Positions 1-6,665 are shown, numbered from the stretch's first letter. The stretch: 18,560 nucleotides of DNA from Lentisphaeria bacterium (GCA_017623265.1 JAGAPM010000022.1:1-18560); one strand, 5' to 3'. A program made the numbers and translations. Notes: generated by a model not told the origin, from the letters alone.

Positions 1-498
1 CCCGCCACATGGCAGGAATCTTTTGTGATCGATCACGGTTCAGATTCCGGGATCAAAGTGGGAAATCTGGTGATCTCCCAGAATTATGTCGTAAATGAGG
101 GCGTCCGGGAAATGGTTGTTGTCGGTCGGATCGCAGAAACATCTTCCCATACCGCCACGGTGGAAACGCTTCTCAGTGAAAAATGTTCTCTGGGGGGCTA
201 TCTGCAGGAAAATATGGTCTACGGAATGATTTCCGGTACGACCCGGCACGGCGTGAAACGGCTCCTGATCACGCATCTTTCGCCGGAGAAACATTATAAA
301 GCGGGCGAACCGGTGCTGACAAGCAGTCATTCCCGGAATTTCCCCGGCGGGATTCTGATTGGCAGAATTGCGGCAAATCCGGATGGCAGCCCTGCTGTCC
401 ATCTGGATCATCACGGTTTGAGTGCGGAGGGCGAGATCGAACCGGCACTCAACATTTCCAGACTCCGTTTTGTAACGGTGTTGACGGAGAGAAAATAA
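1..498 (+). CDS. mreC: Rod shape-determining protein MreC, C-terminal part (5' end outside window)
   Basis: The open frame runs from base 1 to a TAA at 496-498, so only the C-terminal ~165 residues are present. MreC is a membrane-anchored periplasmic scaffold that links MreB/MreD to PBP2 and RodA during sidewall peptidoglycan synthesis. The visible part matches the beta-barrel region of the family. A W..SFVID.G segment is followed by G.KVGN.VIS, and later an AGEPVLTSS...FPGGILIGRI block corresponds to the usual 'GD.VvTSG..g.fP.Gi.iG.V' repeat. A GTG at 25 could be called as a start, but residues upstream of it continue the same domain, so the gene is truncated by the window edge. mreD follows 3 nt later and mrdA after that, the classical mre order. 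The identification is firm. The N-terminal membrane helix and coiled coil cannot be seen. Confidence 0.9.
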   Translation, partial: PATWQESFVIDHGSDSGIKVGNLVISQNYVVNEGVREMVVVGRIAETSSHTATVETLLSEKCSLGGYLQENMVYGMISGTTRHGVKRLLITHLSPEKHYKAGEPVLTSSHSRNFPGGILIGRIAANPDGSPAVHLDHHGLSAEGEIEPALNISRLRFVTVLTERK

Positions 499-501
499 AC
501 T

Positions 502-1011
502 ATGCTGCAGTATTTCTATCTGATTTTCCTGCTTTCCTGCAGCCTGATACTTGAGGTTCTTTTCCGGTCGGTCGGGCTGTACATTCCGTTGGCGGCATTC
601 GCAGTGTTTTACACCGCATGTCTGTGCGGACTTGTGCCGGGTGTCCTTTTCGGATTTGCCGCCGGATTTCTGATCGACAGTCTGCTGGGCTATCCGGCTC
701 CGTATTCCATGCTGTTTTATCCGTTGCTGCTGCCTATGGTCTGGCTGCTGAAAGAAGAACAGCTGAATGCCAATTCCCTGTTGTTTCAGATGGGCTTCGG
801 TTCTCTTACGGTGATTCTGGTGCAGCTGCCGGTTGTTCCGTGGCGCAGTGGTTGGCAGGTTACGCTGGAACTGCTGCCCGCTTTCTTCCTGGCGTCTCTT
901 TTTGCCGCTATGCTGCTGCCCTTTTTTATTTGGATCGCAGACCGTTTTTCCGAGGCCATGTGCTTGCGGACCTATACCCGCAGCTTTTCGACTGGAAAGG
1001 AGCGTGACTGA
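502..1011 (+). CDS. mreD: Rod shape-determining protein MreD
   Basis: A 169-residue, almost entirely hydrophobic protein with about five predicted membrane helices. It fits MreD, the integral inner-membrane component of the elongasome, in length and in position between mreC and the PBP2 gene. A recognisable feature is the segment G.A.GFLIDSLLGYPAPYSM at about residues 50-70, which matches the MreD 'G...G...D...G...G' region. The ATG at 502 has a GGAGAG ribosome-binding site at 486-491, 10 nt upstream, inside the end of mreC. The TGA stop at 1009-1011 overlaps the ATG of the next gene by one base (TGATG), so PBP2 is likely translationally coupled. MreD sequences diverge widely, so the call relies on context as much as on sequence. 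Confidence 0.85.
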   Translation: MLQYFYLIFLLSCSLILEVLFRSVGLYIPLAAFAVFYTACLCGLVPGVLFGFAAGFLIDSLLGYPAPYSMLFYPLLLPMVWLLKEEQLNANSLLFQMGFGSLTVILVQLPVVPWRSGWQVTLELLPAFFLASLFAAMLLPFFIWIADRFSEAMCLRTYTRSFSTGKERD

Positions 1012-2810
1012 TGGCGGAAGAACAACAGGAACTGCGCGAGCTGACATTCAACCTCCGGGTCTGCGTGATGATGTTTGTGATCTTCATCATCTTCTCGATC
1101 CTGTGTCTGCAGCTTTGGAATACGCAGGTGCTGAATTGGCGTCAATACGAAGATAAAGCGCAGGAACAGAGTGTCCGACGGATCCGTATCCCGCCTGTCC
1201 GCGGCAATATTTTCAGTTCAGATGGTAAGAAACTTGCGGCGAACCGGGCATCCTGGGATGTACATCTGCATCTTTCCGAAATGCGTCAGAAAAACCGCCG
1301 GAGTACGGTTGCTCATATTCTGGCGGAAAGCGAACGGGTCGCGCAGAGTATCGGCAGGAAAAACACGCTTACCGCCAAACAGGTGGAACAGCACATGAAC
1401 CAATATCCTGCGATTCCAATGCCCCTTTTCCGGGATCTTTCACCGGAAGAATTGCTGTAGCTCTGGGAACTTTCACCGCGCATCAACGGGCTGGAAATTG
1501 TTCAGACGCCCGTGCGGGTTTACCCCTATGATTCTCTGGCGATCCACCTGATCGGCTATACCCGGCAGCAGGACCCGAAGGCGGCGAAGGACCGGAGCGA
1601 ATTCAACTACTATCTGCCGGATATGGTCGGTATCTCCGGTTTGGAAAAAATCTGCGATTCCGCTCTGCTCGGACATGCCGGCAGCGAACTGGTCATGGTC
1701 AACAGTATGGGATTCGTGAGCGATGTGCTGGAACGGAATGTGACCGCTTCCGCCGGAAAAGATGTTTACCTGACTCTGGACTTGTCCGCCCAACAGATCG
1801 CAGAAGATCTTCTGAAAGATCTGGTCGGAGCCATTGTGGTGATCGATTCCGCCAGCGGTGCGGTGGTCGCCATGGCATCCAGCCCTGCTTATTCACTGGC
1901 GGATTTCGCCTCGAAAGACCGCTATAAACAGTTGTTGGAGGATAAGAACAAACCGTTTCTGAACCGGGCGACCATGGGAGCCTACATGCCCGGATCCGTG
2001 ATCAAACCGCTGACCGCTCTCGCTGCGTTCTACAACGGCGTTACAGCTGAAGAAACGGTCGATTGTACCGGCAGTGCGCCTTACGGATACCGGAGAAAGA
2101 TCCATTGCAACAAACGCACCGGACATGGTGAAATGGATCTGCCCCACGCCATCAAGCACTCCTGCAATGTTTACTTTATTGAACAGGGCATGGCTGCCGG
2201 GATTGATATCCTTTCCTATGTCTATGCCACTGCCGGACTGGGCAGAAAAACCGGGATCGAGATCCCGGAAGTGACCGGATATCTGCCCGCAAACGGTCCC
2301 CGTTGGAACAAAAATGAGACTGCTTATGTGTCATTTGGTCAGGGCAAGATCGAAGTGACGCCCATTCAGGTGGCACTCTATTTTGCCGCACTTGCCAACG
2401 GAGGTACCCTCTGGAAACCCTATCTTATCGACCGGATCGTGGACCGGAATGGCACCGTGGAGTTGGAAACGGCTCCGCGGCAGGTCGGTACGCTGTCCGG
2501 TACGCAGGAAAATTTTGCTGCGATCCGGCAGGGGATGTACATGGTTGTCAATGAAAATGGCGGCAGCGGAGTACGGGGAAAAACGCAGAAAAGTATCCTT
2601 TACGGCAAGACCGGTACCGCCGATGTGGAGCAGGAGCAGAAAGATACCAAACATGTCTGGTTTGCCGGTTTTTCGGAACATCCCGTCACGAAAAAGACAT
2701 ACAGCATTGCGGTAGTGATCGAAAATGGCGAGTCCGGCGGCAAAACATCCGCCCCCATTGCCGGCGCATTTTTTGACCGCTGGTTTCCGGCACCCCCGGC
2801 TCAGGATTGA
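1011..2810 (+). pseudogene. mrdA: Penicillin-binding protein 2 (elongation transpeptidase) interrupted by an in-frame TAG at 1458
   Basis: PBP2 cross-links sidewall peptidoglycan in the elongasome. The frame from ATG 1011 to TGA 2808-2810 is continuous for 600 codons except for a TAG at 1458-1460 (codon 150). The sequence on both sides belongs to one protein: the dimerisation domain reads SPEELL-stop-LWELSPRINGLEIV and then RVYPYDSLAIHLIGY. There is an N-terminal membrane helix at about residues 14-33. The transpeptidase motifs are intact: SVIK with nucleophile Ser329, SCN at 384-386 and KTG at 533-535. An AAAGGAG ribosome-binding site precedes the start. No ribosome-binding site supports an independent start after the TAG; the first usable codon, GTG 1512, lies inside the domain. 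CAG to TAG is a one-base change, so a strain mutation, a sequencing error or readthrough could each explain it. The 3' end overlaps the convergent araC-type gene by 10 bp. rodA is not adjacent. Confidence 0.85.
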
Positions 2811-3664
2811 TGCCGGCGGACAAAATCCAGCGGCGTACAGAGAAATACCTTCTTAAACGCCCGGTAAAAATGACTTACATCGGAAAAACCGGATTCCTGC
2901 GCAATTTCTTTCATAGAGCATTCCGGCGATGAGATCAGGCGTCCCGCAGCGGCATTCAAGCGACGGCGCATGGCAAAAGCATTGAAGCTGATCCCCATAT
3001 GTTCCCGGAACACGGCAGAAAAACGGCTCCGGCTGAGATTGCAGGCATTCGCCGCCTCATCCAGCGGCAGCAGACGGTCCTGGCTGTTCTGTACAAGAAG
3101 CAGGGCAGGGTAGATTTGAAGAATGGAGCGATGCGGAAGATTACCCGGTTGACTGAACCGGGAATGGAGAAACCACAGAAGCCGGTGGATCTCAATGTAT
3201 TGCCCGGTTTTGTAGCCAGCCGGTTTTTTGCGTTCCAGCCAATGCAGTTTCCTGCCGATCCGGAGAACAAACGCCCGGTCATGGCGGGTTTGGACCGGGC
3301 AGAAATCTGCCGGATCCTGTAGAAACAACTGCAGATAGTTGACATCCTGAAAGGGCGTAAAACTGTTCAGTGAATAGAAATCCAGCGTGAAGCCGAGATA
3401 GCGTGTCGGTTCGGCAGAGAAACGGGCACTGTGGGGCTGATACGGTCCGCTCAGGCACAACTGACCGCTGCGGCAGAGCAGGCGTTTTCCGCCCTGTTCA
3501 AACTCCATACTCCCTTTCAGCACGATCACCAGCTGCGGATCAAAGTGCATATCCCCCGGCGGTTCCTGTGGGCAGGTGGAAACATCTTCATACAGGGCAA
3601 AACTGTTCGCCCGGGAAAGGTGATGCTCCACTTTTTTATAAACAGTTCTTTTTTTCTCTTCCAT
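2801..3664 (-). CDS. AraC-family transcriptional regulator
   Basis: A 287-residue regulator. Residues ~35-95 look like a cupin-type ligand-binding domain (HFDPQLVIVLKGSMEFEQGG, then a Pro/His segment PYQPHSARF). Residues ~195-285 are the double helix-turn-helix of the AraC/XylS family: HTH1 around LDEAANACNLSRSRFSAVFR and HTH2 around MKEIAQESGFSDVSHFYRAF, ending with the typical TPLDFVRR. The open frame extends to 3844, but ATG 3664 is preferred. It has an AGGA ribosome-binding site, a promoter sits immediately upstream (3693-3721), and the extra N-terminal residues have no family match. The gene is divergent from a Gfo/Idh/MocA dehydrogenase, with operator-like repeats between them, so it probably controls that gene and itself in response to a sugar or sugar derivative. 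The ligand cannot be inferred. Its stop codon lies within the last 10 bp of mrdA. Confidence 0.9.
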   Translation of the reverse strand: MEEKKRTVYKKVEHHLSRANSFALYEDVSTCPQEPPGDMHFDPQLVIVLKGSMEFEQGGKRLLCRSGQLCLSGPYQPHSARFSAEPTRYLGFTLDFYSLNSFTPFQDVNYLQLFLQDPADFCPVQTRHDRAFVLRIGRKLHWLERKKPAGYKTGQYIEIHRLLWFLHSRFSQPGNLPHRSILQIYPALLLVQNSQDRLLPLDEAANACNLSRSRFSAVFREHMGISFNAFAMRRRLNAAAGRLISSPECSMKEIAQESGFSDVSHFYRAFKKVFLCTPLDFVRRHQS

Positions 3665-3692
3665 GATTCCTCGCAATTTGTTGTTTTCCGGT

Positions 3693-3721
3693 AATATAAA
3701 CCACATTCTGCAATATGTCAA
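3693..3721 (-). promoter_or_regulatory. Sigma-70-like promoter of the AraC-type gene
   Basis: On the minus strand there is a consensus -35 TTGACA (plus-strand 3716-3721), a 17-bp spacer and a -10 TATATT (3693-3698). Transcription would start near 3686, about 22 nt before the ATG at 3664. Only one base of the twelve differs from consensus. Confidence 0.75.
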
Positions 3722-3724
3722 TGG

Positions 3725-3757
3725 CAATAAAACAGGAATATTATTCAATAAAATTCC
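3725..3757. promoter_or_regulatory. Operator candidate: 23-bp palindrome and 21-bp-period direct repeat between divergent promoters
   Basis: Bases 3735-3757 form an inverted repeat about C3746 with 10 of 11 positions paired; the outer arms are GGAAT and ATTCC. In addition, the octamer CAATAAAA occurs at 3725-3732 and 3746-3753, exactly 21 bp apart. The second copy lies just upstream of the -35 (3759-3764) of the dehydrogenase promoter. AraC-type activators commonly bind direct half-sites about 21 bp apart next to the -35 element, so this is the natural binding region for the adjacent regulator. The choice between palindrome and direct repeat as the real site is open. Confidence 0.6.
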
Positions 3758-3758
3758 C

Positions 3759-3787
3759 TTGATTTCCTGCCGGAATGGCTTTATAGT
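3759..3787 (+). promoter_or_regulatory. Sigma-70-like promoter of the Gfo/Idh/MocA gene
   Basis: A -35 TTGATT (3759-3764), a 17-bp spacer and a -10 TATAGT (3782-3787). The expected start is near 3794, giving a ~30-nt leader before the ribosome-binding site at 3814-3820. It abuts the palindromic operator candidate. Confidence 0.7.
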
Positions 3788-3827
3788 AGGGCAGAACACA
3801 GAACATCCAACACGAAGGAGAAAAATG

Positions 3828-4868
3828 ATGACAAAAAAATTCAAAGTTGCAGTTCTCGGTCTCGGTATGGGAGAAGCCTGGGCAAAAGCGGCATACGATC
3901 TGCCGAATACGGAATTGGCGCTGGTCTATGATCCGGCATTCGGCGTGTACGACCGCGTACAGACCCAATACTATCTGGAACGCCACATCCCGCTGGCGAA
4001 AAGCGAAGAGGAAGTGTATGCGTCCGATGTGGACATTATTATTGTTGCGACACCCGATCATCTCCACGCGGAACAAGCGGTCCGGGCGCTGAAGGCGGGG
4101 AAACACGTCGCCTGCGAAAAGCCCCTTGCTCCCACGGTAGATGAGTGCATGAAGATCGCCCGCGCTGTCAAAGAAAGCGGGAAATATTTCATGACCGGTC
4201 AGGTCTGCCGGTATGCGCCCGGTTTCCAGACGGCAAAAATGCTGTTGGATGCAGGTCGCATCGGGGAACTGGTTACCGTGGAAAGCGAATACGCTCACGA
4301 TTACTCCGTCTGCCCCGGATGGGAAAATTGGCGCTGCAGCAGGGAGATCGGACGGCAGGGATTCCTCGGCGGCGGATGCCATGCGCTGGATCTGCTCCGC
4401 TGGCTGGCGGGCGATCCCGAAGAAGTCTTTGCCTACATGAACCATAAGTTCCTGCCGGATTGGCCCAATAACGACAGCGGTTTCGCCGTGGCGAAGTTCC
4501 CCAATAACGTGATCGGTAAGATTTTTGTCTCCATCGGCGTCAAACGCCCCTACACCATGCGTACCGTCCTCCACGGCACCAAAGGAACCATTGTCTGCGA
4601 TAACGGAAGAGGTTTTATTGAGATCTGTGAAGCAGATGTGGTCGCCGTGACCGATAACATGAAATTCAGCCAGATCCCCGTGGCGGTCCGCTCCCATAAC
4701 GTACAGGATGAACTGCGGGATTTCGTGGCACACATCGCTGAAAACAAAAAGTTTGTGACGGATGAATTCCAGGGGATGTACACCGTGGCATTTGCTGAAG
4801 CTGCCATCAAATCGGCTGAAACCGGAAAGCCCGAAAAAGTACAGTATCCCTCCGCCGCCGATCTCTGA
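3828..4868 (+). CDS. Gfo/Idh/MocA-family NAD(P)-dependent oxidoreductase
   Basis: A 346-residue cytoplasmic dehydrogenase of the glucose-fructose oxidoreductase/inositol dehydrogenase family, which oxidises or reduces sugars, inositols and related polyols. Domains in order: an N-terminal Rossmann fold with the dinucleotide motif VLGLGMGEAW (residues 9-18), the strand IIIVATPDHLHAEQA, the family signature EKP at residues 97-99 (the Lys is the usual catalytic residue), and a C-terminal alpha/beta domain containing GGGCHALDLL (about 181-190), which supplies the substrate-binding His and Asp. The start is placed at ATG 3828, 7 nt after a GAAGGAG ribosome-binding site. ATG 3825 is adjacent and cannot be excluded. 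Longer starts in the open frame would run back through the divergent promoters. The exact substrate is unknown; the divergent AraC-type gene suggests induction by its substrate. An XRE-type gene follows after one base. Confidence 0.92.
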   Translation: MTKKFKVAVLGLGMGEAWAKAAYDLPNTELALVYDPAFGVYDRVQTQYYLERHIPLAKSEEEVYASDVDIIIVATPDHLHAEQAVRALKAGKHVACEKPLAPTVDECMKIARAVKESGKYFMTGQVCRYAPGFQTAKMLLDAGRIGELVTVESEYAHDYSVCPGWENWRCSREIGRQGFLGGGCHALDLLRWLAGDPEEVFAYMNHKFLPDWPNNDSGFAVAKFPNNVIGKIFVSIGVKRPYTMRTVLHGTKGTIVCDNGRGFIEICEADVVAVTDNMKFSQIPVAVRSHNVQDELRDFVAHIAENKKFVTDEFQGMYTVAFAEAAIKSAETGKPEKVQYPSAADL

Positions 4869-4869
4869 T

Positions 4870-5202
4870 ATGGAAGAAAACGATATTTACGCAGCGCTGC
4901 AGGAGCTGTATCGGCGGGAAGGTACGCAGAAACGGCTGGCGGAGCTTGCCGGAATCACCCAGAGCACCATCAACGCTTATCTCAGCGGAAAAGCGAAAGT
5001 GGAAAATATGCCGCTTGGCGTTTTCCTCCGTCTGTTCCGGGATATTAAAATCGACTTTTTCGGCGGGACCACCAGGAACCCGGAAGCGGACGCCCTCCGT
5101 GATCAGCTTCTGGAGATCTTCAACGCCCTTGATCCCGTCGGTAAGGCTCGTCTGCTGGCAATGGCTGCCGCGAATTTCGGTGATAAATTAAAGAAACAAT
5201 AA
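4870..5202 (+). CDS. Small XRE/Cro-type helix-turn-helix regulator
   Basis: A 110-residue protein starting at an ATG one base after the TGA of the dehydrogenase, so it is almost certainly co-transcribed and translationally coupled; no clear ribosome-binding site precedes it. Residues ~17-58 form a lambda-repressor-like helix-turn-helix: TQKRLAELAGITQSTINAYL, then a GKAKVENMP turn and the LGVFLRLFRDI helix. The C-terminal ~40 residues are predicted helical (ALRDQLLEIFNALDPVGKARLLAMAA) and may dimerise. The open frame extends upstream to 4762, but that part overlaps the dehydrogenase and has no HTH content. Placement suggests a second regulator acting on the same sugar-responsive unit. Its target is not evident. 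Confidence 0.8.
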   Translation: MEENDIYAALQELYRREGTQKRLAELAGITQSTINAYLSGKAKVENMPLGVFLRLFRDIKIDFFGGTTRNPEADALRDQLLEIFNALDPVGKARLLAMAAANFGDKLKKQ

Positions 5203-5245
5203 AGTGAATAGCACAGTAAGATACCCGGATATTCCACTTGAGATT

Positions 5246-5455
5246 ATGGGAAAACGAAGTGTTTTTGTTTAATTGTTCATTTTGGGAGGCTGTGTGTGCC
5301 GGTTGGTTTATTGCTATAACCACAGCAGCAGTAATGTATTTAAGAAAAAACTGCCAAGTCATTTTTCGGCATGTAAACGCCGCTTCTATCTCAAGAAACA
5401 CAAAAATGATTTGCCCGAAGATGGCTACCACCGCCCGAATAATGACGATGATTGA
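5246..5455 (+). pseudogene. Possible decayed small lipoprotein gene with an in-frame TAA
   Basis: Reading from ATG 5246, the frame gives MGKRSVFV, a TAA at 5270-5272, then LFILGGC, and continues to a TGA at 5453-5455. If the TAA were a sense codon (TTA is one base away), the start would be a textbook lipoprotein signal peptide: a basic n-region, a hydrophobic core and an LGGC lipobox. It would be followed by a short Cys- and Lys-rich mature part ending PNNDDD. The TGA is the first codon of the 44-bp repeat, exactly as for the gene at 5883-6623. Against this, there is no good ribosome-binding site and no family was recognised. A different frame (5238-5486) also encodes a membrane-helix-like stretch, so this may be non-coding. 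The stretch 5203-5676 otherwise holds only the repeat, the operator and the promoter listed separately. Confidence 0.3.
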
Positions 5456-5496
5456 TTGCCGCATGCGGCAATGGTTTTTTGCGTAAAAGTCATTGA
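5453..5496 (+). repeat. 44-bp direct repeat, copy 1 (palindrome plus T-run, terminator-like)
   Basis: Begins TGATTGCCGCATGCGGCAAT and ends GCGTAAAAGTCATTGA. It matches copy 2 at 6621-6665 except for one substitution and one single-base indel in the T-run. The core ATTGCCGCATGCGGCAAT (5455-5472) is a perfect 18-bp palindrome. As RNA it gives a 7-bp stem with a CATG loop followed by GG and six T, so it can act as an intrinsic terminator. The 16 bases after the T-run are also conserved, which is more than a terminator requires. Similarity stops sharply on both sides. Confidence 0.85.
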
Positions 5497-5539
5497 CCCT
5501 GTTATGCTTTTACAGTGTCCAACTCTTTGACGCGTGCTG

Positions 5540-5590
5540 TTTTATTGAAAAATATGGTATTTTTTAATAAAATATAGTATTTTTTAATAA
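5540..5590. promoter_or_regulatory. Operator candidate: tandem 20-bp repeats overlapping an inverted repeat
   Basis: Two head-to-tail 20-bp units lie at 5551-5570 and 5571-5590 and differ only at 5556/5576 (G/A). The first unit also pairs with upstream sequence: 5540-5553 and 5559-5572 form 14-nt inverted arms with 13 matches around a 5-nt spacer. The block ends 18 bp upstream of the -35 of the promoter at 5609. A period close to two helical turns suggests cooperative binding of a regulator on one face of the DNA. AT-rich UP-element activity is an alternative. Confidence 0.55.
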
Positions 5591-5608
5591 AAAAAGTCCC
5601 CGCTGCTA

Positions 5609-5637
5609 TTGACAGATCGGAAAAAGCAGGGTATAGT
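5609..5637 (+). promoter_or_regulatory. Strong sigma-70-like promoter of the AT-rich two-gene unit
   Basis: Consensus -35 TTGACA (5609-5614), a 17-bp spacer and -10 TATAGT (5632-5637). The start is expected near 5644, about 33 nt before the ATG at 5677. The promoter lies inside the repeat-bounded segment, so the unit carries its own expression signals. Confidence 0.75.
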
Positions 5638-5676
5638 ATAAGAAGAGGAAATGGAAATCAACAGGAGAAGCGAACC

Positions 5677-5889
5677 ATGGACGAATTGGAAAAAAAGTTT
5701 TTTGATTCGACAGGAATTACCTTGACTGCGATTCGTAACAAGCAAGGGCTTTTGAGCTATTTTTCAAAAGGAAAGAACAAGTTTTCCAAGGAAAATATTG
5801 CTGGAAGAGGTTATCCTTTCTTTGATCAGAAAAGTGTAAGTGCAAAGCAAAAAGATAAGCAAAACATGGATATTTTATCAAAATGGTAA
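5677..5889 (+). CDS. Hypothetical 70-residue Lys-rich protein, first gene of AT-rich unit
   Basis: No family was recognised. ATG 5677 has an AGGAG ribosome-binding site at 5663-5667 and lies just downstream of a near-consensus promoter, so expression is credible. The 70-residue product is hydrophilic and Lys-rich and begins MDELEKKFFDSTGITLTAIR. It has no membrane segment or obvious motif. AT content and codon choice (AAA, TTT, ATT) differ clearly from neighbouring genes. The TAA stop overlaps the ATG of the next gene (ATGGTAA, 5883-5889), and that gene has no ribosome-binding site of its own. The two are therefore translationally coupled, and the products probably act together. A small leader gene coupled to a larger membrane-anchored one recalls toxin-antitoxin or defence pairs, but nothing in the sequence proves that. 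Confidence 0.7.
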   Translation: MDELEKKFFDSTGITLTAIRNKQGLLSYFSKGKNKFSKENIAGRGYPFFDQKSVSAKQKDKQNMDILSKW

Positions 5890-6623
5890 ATGTAAGTGCT
5901 GATACGGTTACATATGAAGATAAAATGACTCAGCTTCTTACAAAACCGTCGATTCAGAAAGAATTGGCGGTTTTATTTTCTCGTTATTACGGCAAAGTTC
6001 ATTATATTTCAGATATAGCCAGTGTGGAGAATGGGGGCGTTCGCCCGGAAGGTCTTGCTAATGAAATGTATGCATGTATGCATCATATTGCCCGTGGATT
6101 AGCTACCGGAAACGAAGCGGATGCTGTTCTGGAAATAAAGAAAGCAGAACAAACCCATCTGAAGCGTCTTTGTCTGGATGCATATAAGATTGCAATCAAT
6201 TCCTTCTTGAATGAGTACAATGATCATGTGACAGCCTTGAAGTATCTTGTTTTGGAAGACTCGTTTAAGAATGTAGCACCGGACGCGATAGAAATCGTTG
6301 GGCAGATAAATGAAACGGCTATAAAGATAAAAACAAATTACTTGGAAGCGAAAAAAGCAGAAGTTATTGGAAAGCATAAAGAAGCAGAGGATTCTTTTCA
6401 TTCAGCACTTCTTGCGTGTTATGACTTGAGAGCGAAAATTCAAAAGGTAACATCAGATCATGCCTACACGATAGCCCTTGCTTTGGAAGCTAAAAAAAGC
6501 AAAGAAGAAAAGGAGCGGGAGCATCAAAAAAGAATTTTTGCTGTTCGCCTCGCCCTATTGAGTGCGGCTTGTGGTTGTGTGGGCGCAATAGTAACCGAGC
6601 TTGTTCTCAGGAAGTTTTTCTGA
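5883..6623 (+). CDS. Hypothetical C-terminally membrane-anchored helical protein
   Basis: A 246-residue protein of unknown family. Residues ~1-200 are soluble and mostly helical, with charged stretches suggesting coiled coil (KIKTNYLEAKKAEVIGKHKE and EAKKSKEEKEREHQKR). A single hydrophobic segment, VRLALLSAACGCVGAIVTEL (about residues 221-240), lies 6 residues from the C-terminus and is followed by VLRKFF. That is a tail-anchored layout with the bulk in the cytoplasm. The start overlaps the upstream 70-residue gene by 7 nt, without its own ribosome-binding site. The TGA stop is the first codon of the second 44-bp repeat, whose hairpin and T-run would terminate the transcript. Two hand-counted lines of the gene give 33-38% GC, against about 53% for a line of the upstream dehydrogenase, consistent with acquisition by transfer. 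Function is unknown. Confidence 0.75.
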   Translation: MVNVSADTVTYEDKMTQLLTKPSIQKELAVLFSRYYGKVHYISDIASVENGGVRPEGLANEMYACMHHIARGLATGNEADAVLEIKKAEQTHLKRLCLDAYKIAINSFLNEYNDHVTALKYLVLEDSFKNVAPDAIEIVGQINETAIKIKTNYLEAKKAEVIGKHKEAEDSFHSALLACYDLRAKIQKVTSDHAYTIALALEAKKSKEEKEREHQKRIFAVRLALLSAACGCVGAIVTELVLRKFF

Positions 6624-6665
6624 TTGCCGCATGCGGCAATGGAATTTTTGCGTAAAAGTCATTGA
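6621..6665 (+). repeat. 44-bp direct repeat, copy 2 (palindrome plus T-run, terminator-like)
   Basis: The second copy of the element at 5453-5496, 45 bp here because the T-run region reads AATTTTT instead of TTTTTT. Its first three bases are the TGA stop of the preceding gene. The same perfect 18-bp palindrome (6623-6640) gives a 7-bp hairpin followed by GGAATTTTT. The two copies are 1,168 bp apart start to start, so recombination between them would excise the two-gene unit cleanly with one repeat. Confidence 0.85.

Noticed and set aside
40..1047. Long minus-strand open frame opposite mreC/mreD
   Set aside because: Its composition (Gln/Arg/His-rich, no domain) is typical of an antisense shadow. 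The plus strand has clear MreC and MreD similarity with proper ribosome-binding sites.
3741..4733. 330-codon minus-strand open frame opposite the Gfo/Idh/MocA gene
   Set aside because: The plus strand carries the Rossmann and EKP motifs; the antisense product shows no recognisable features.
5120..5464. 114-codon minus-strand ORF with hydrophobic stretches
   Set aside because: It overlaps the XRE gene end and the first 44-bp repeat, lacks a ribosome-binding site and shows no motif. The hydrophobicity follows from AT-rich sequence.
5551..5590. Tandem 20-bp repeats considered as a minimal CRISPR array
   Set aside because: The two units are directly adjacent with no spacers, and no cas genes are present. 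A promoter operator is the simpler reading.
5453..6665. 44-bp repeats considered as integron attC sites
   Set aside because: No GTTRRRY/RYYYAAC core sites or integrase gene are visible in the window. The cassette-like arrangement is kept only as a hypothesis.
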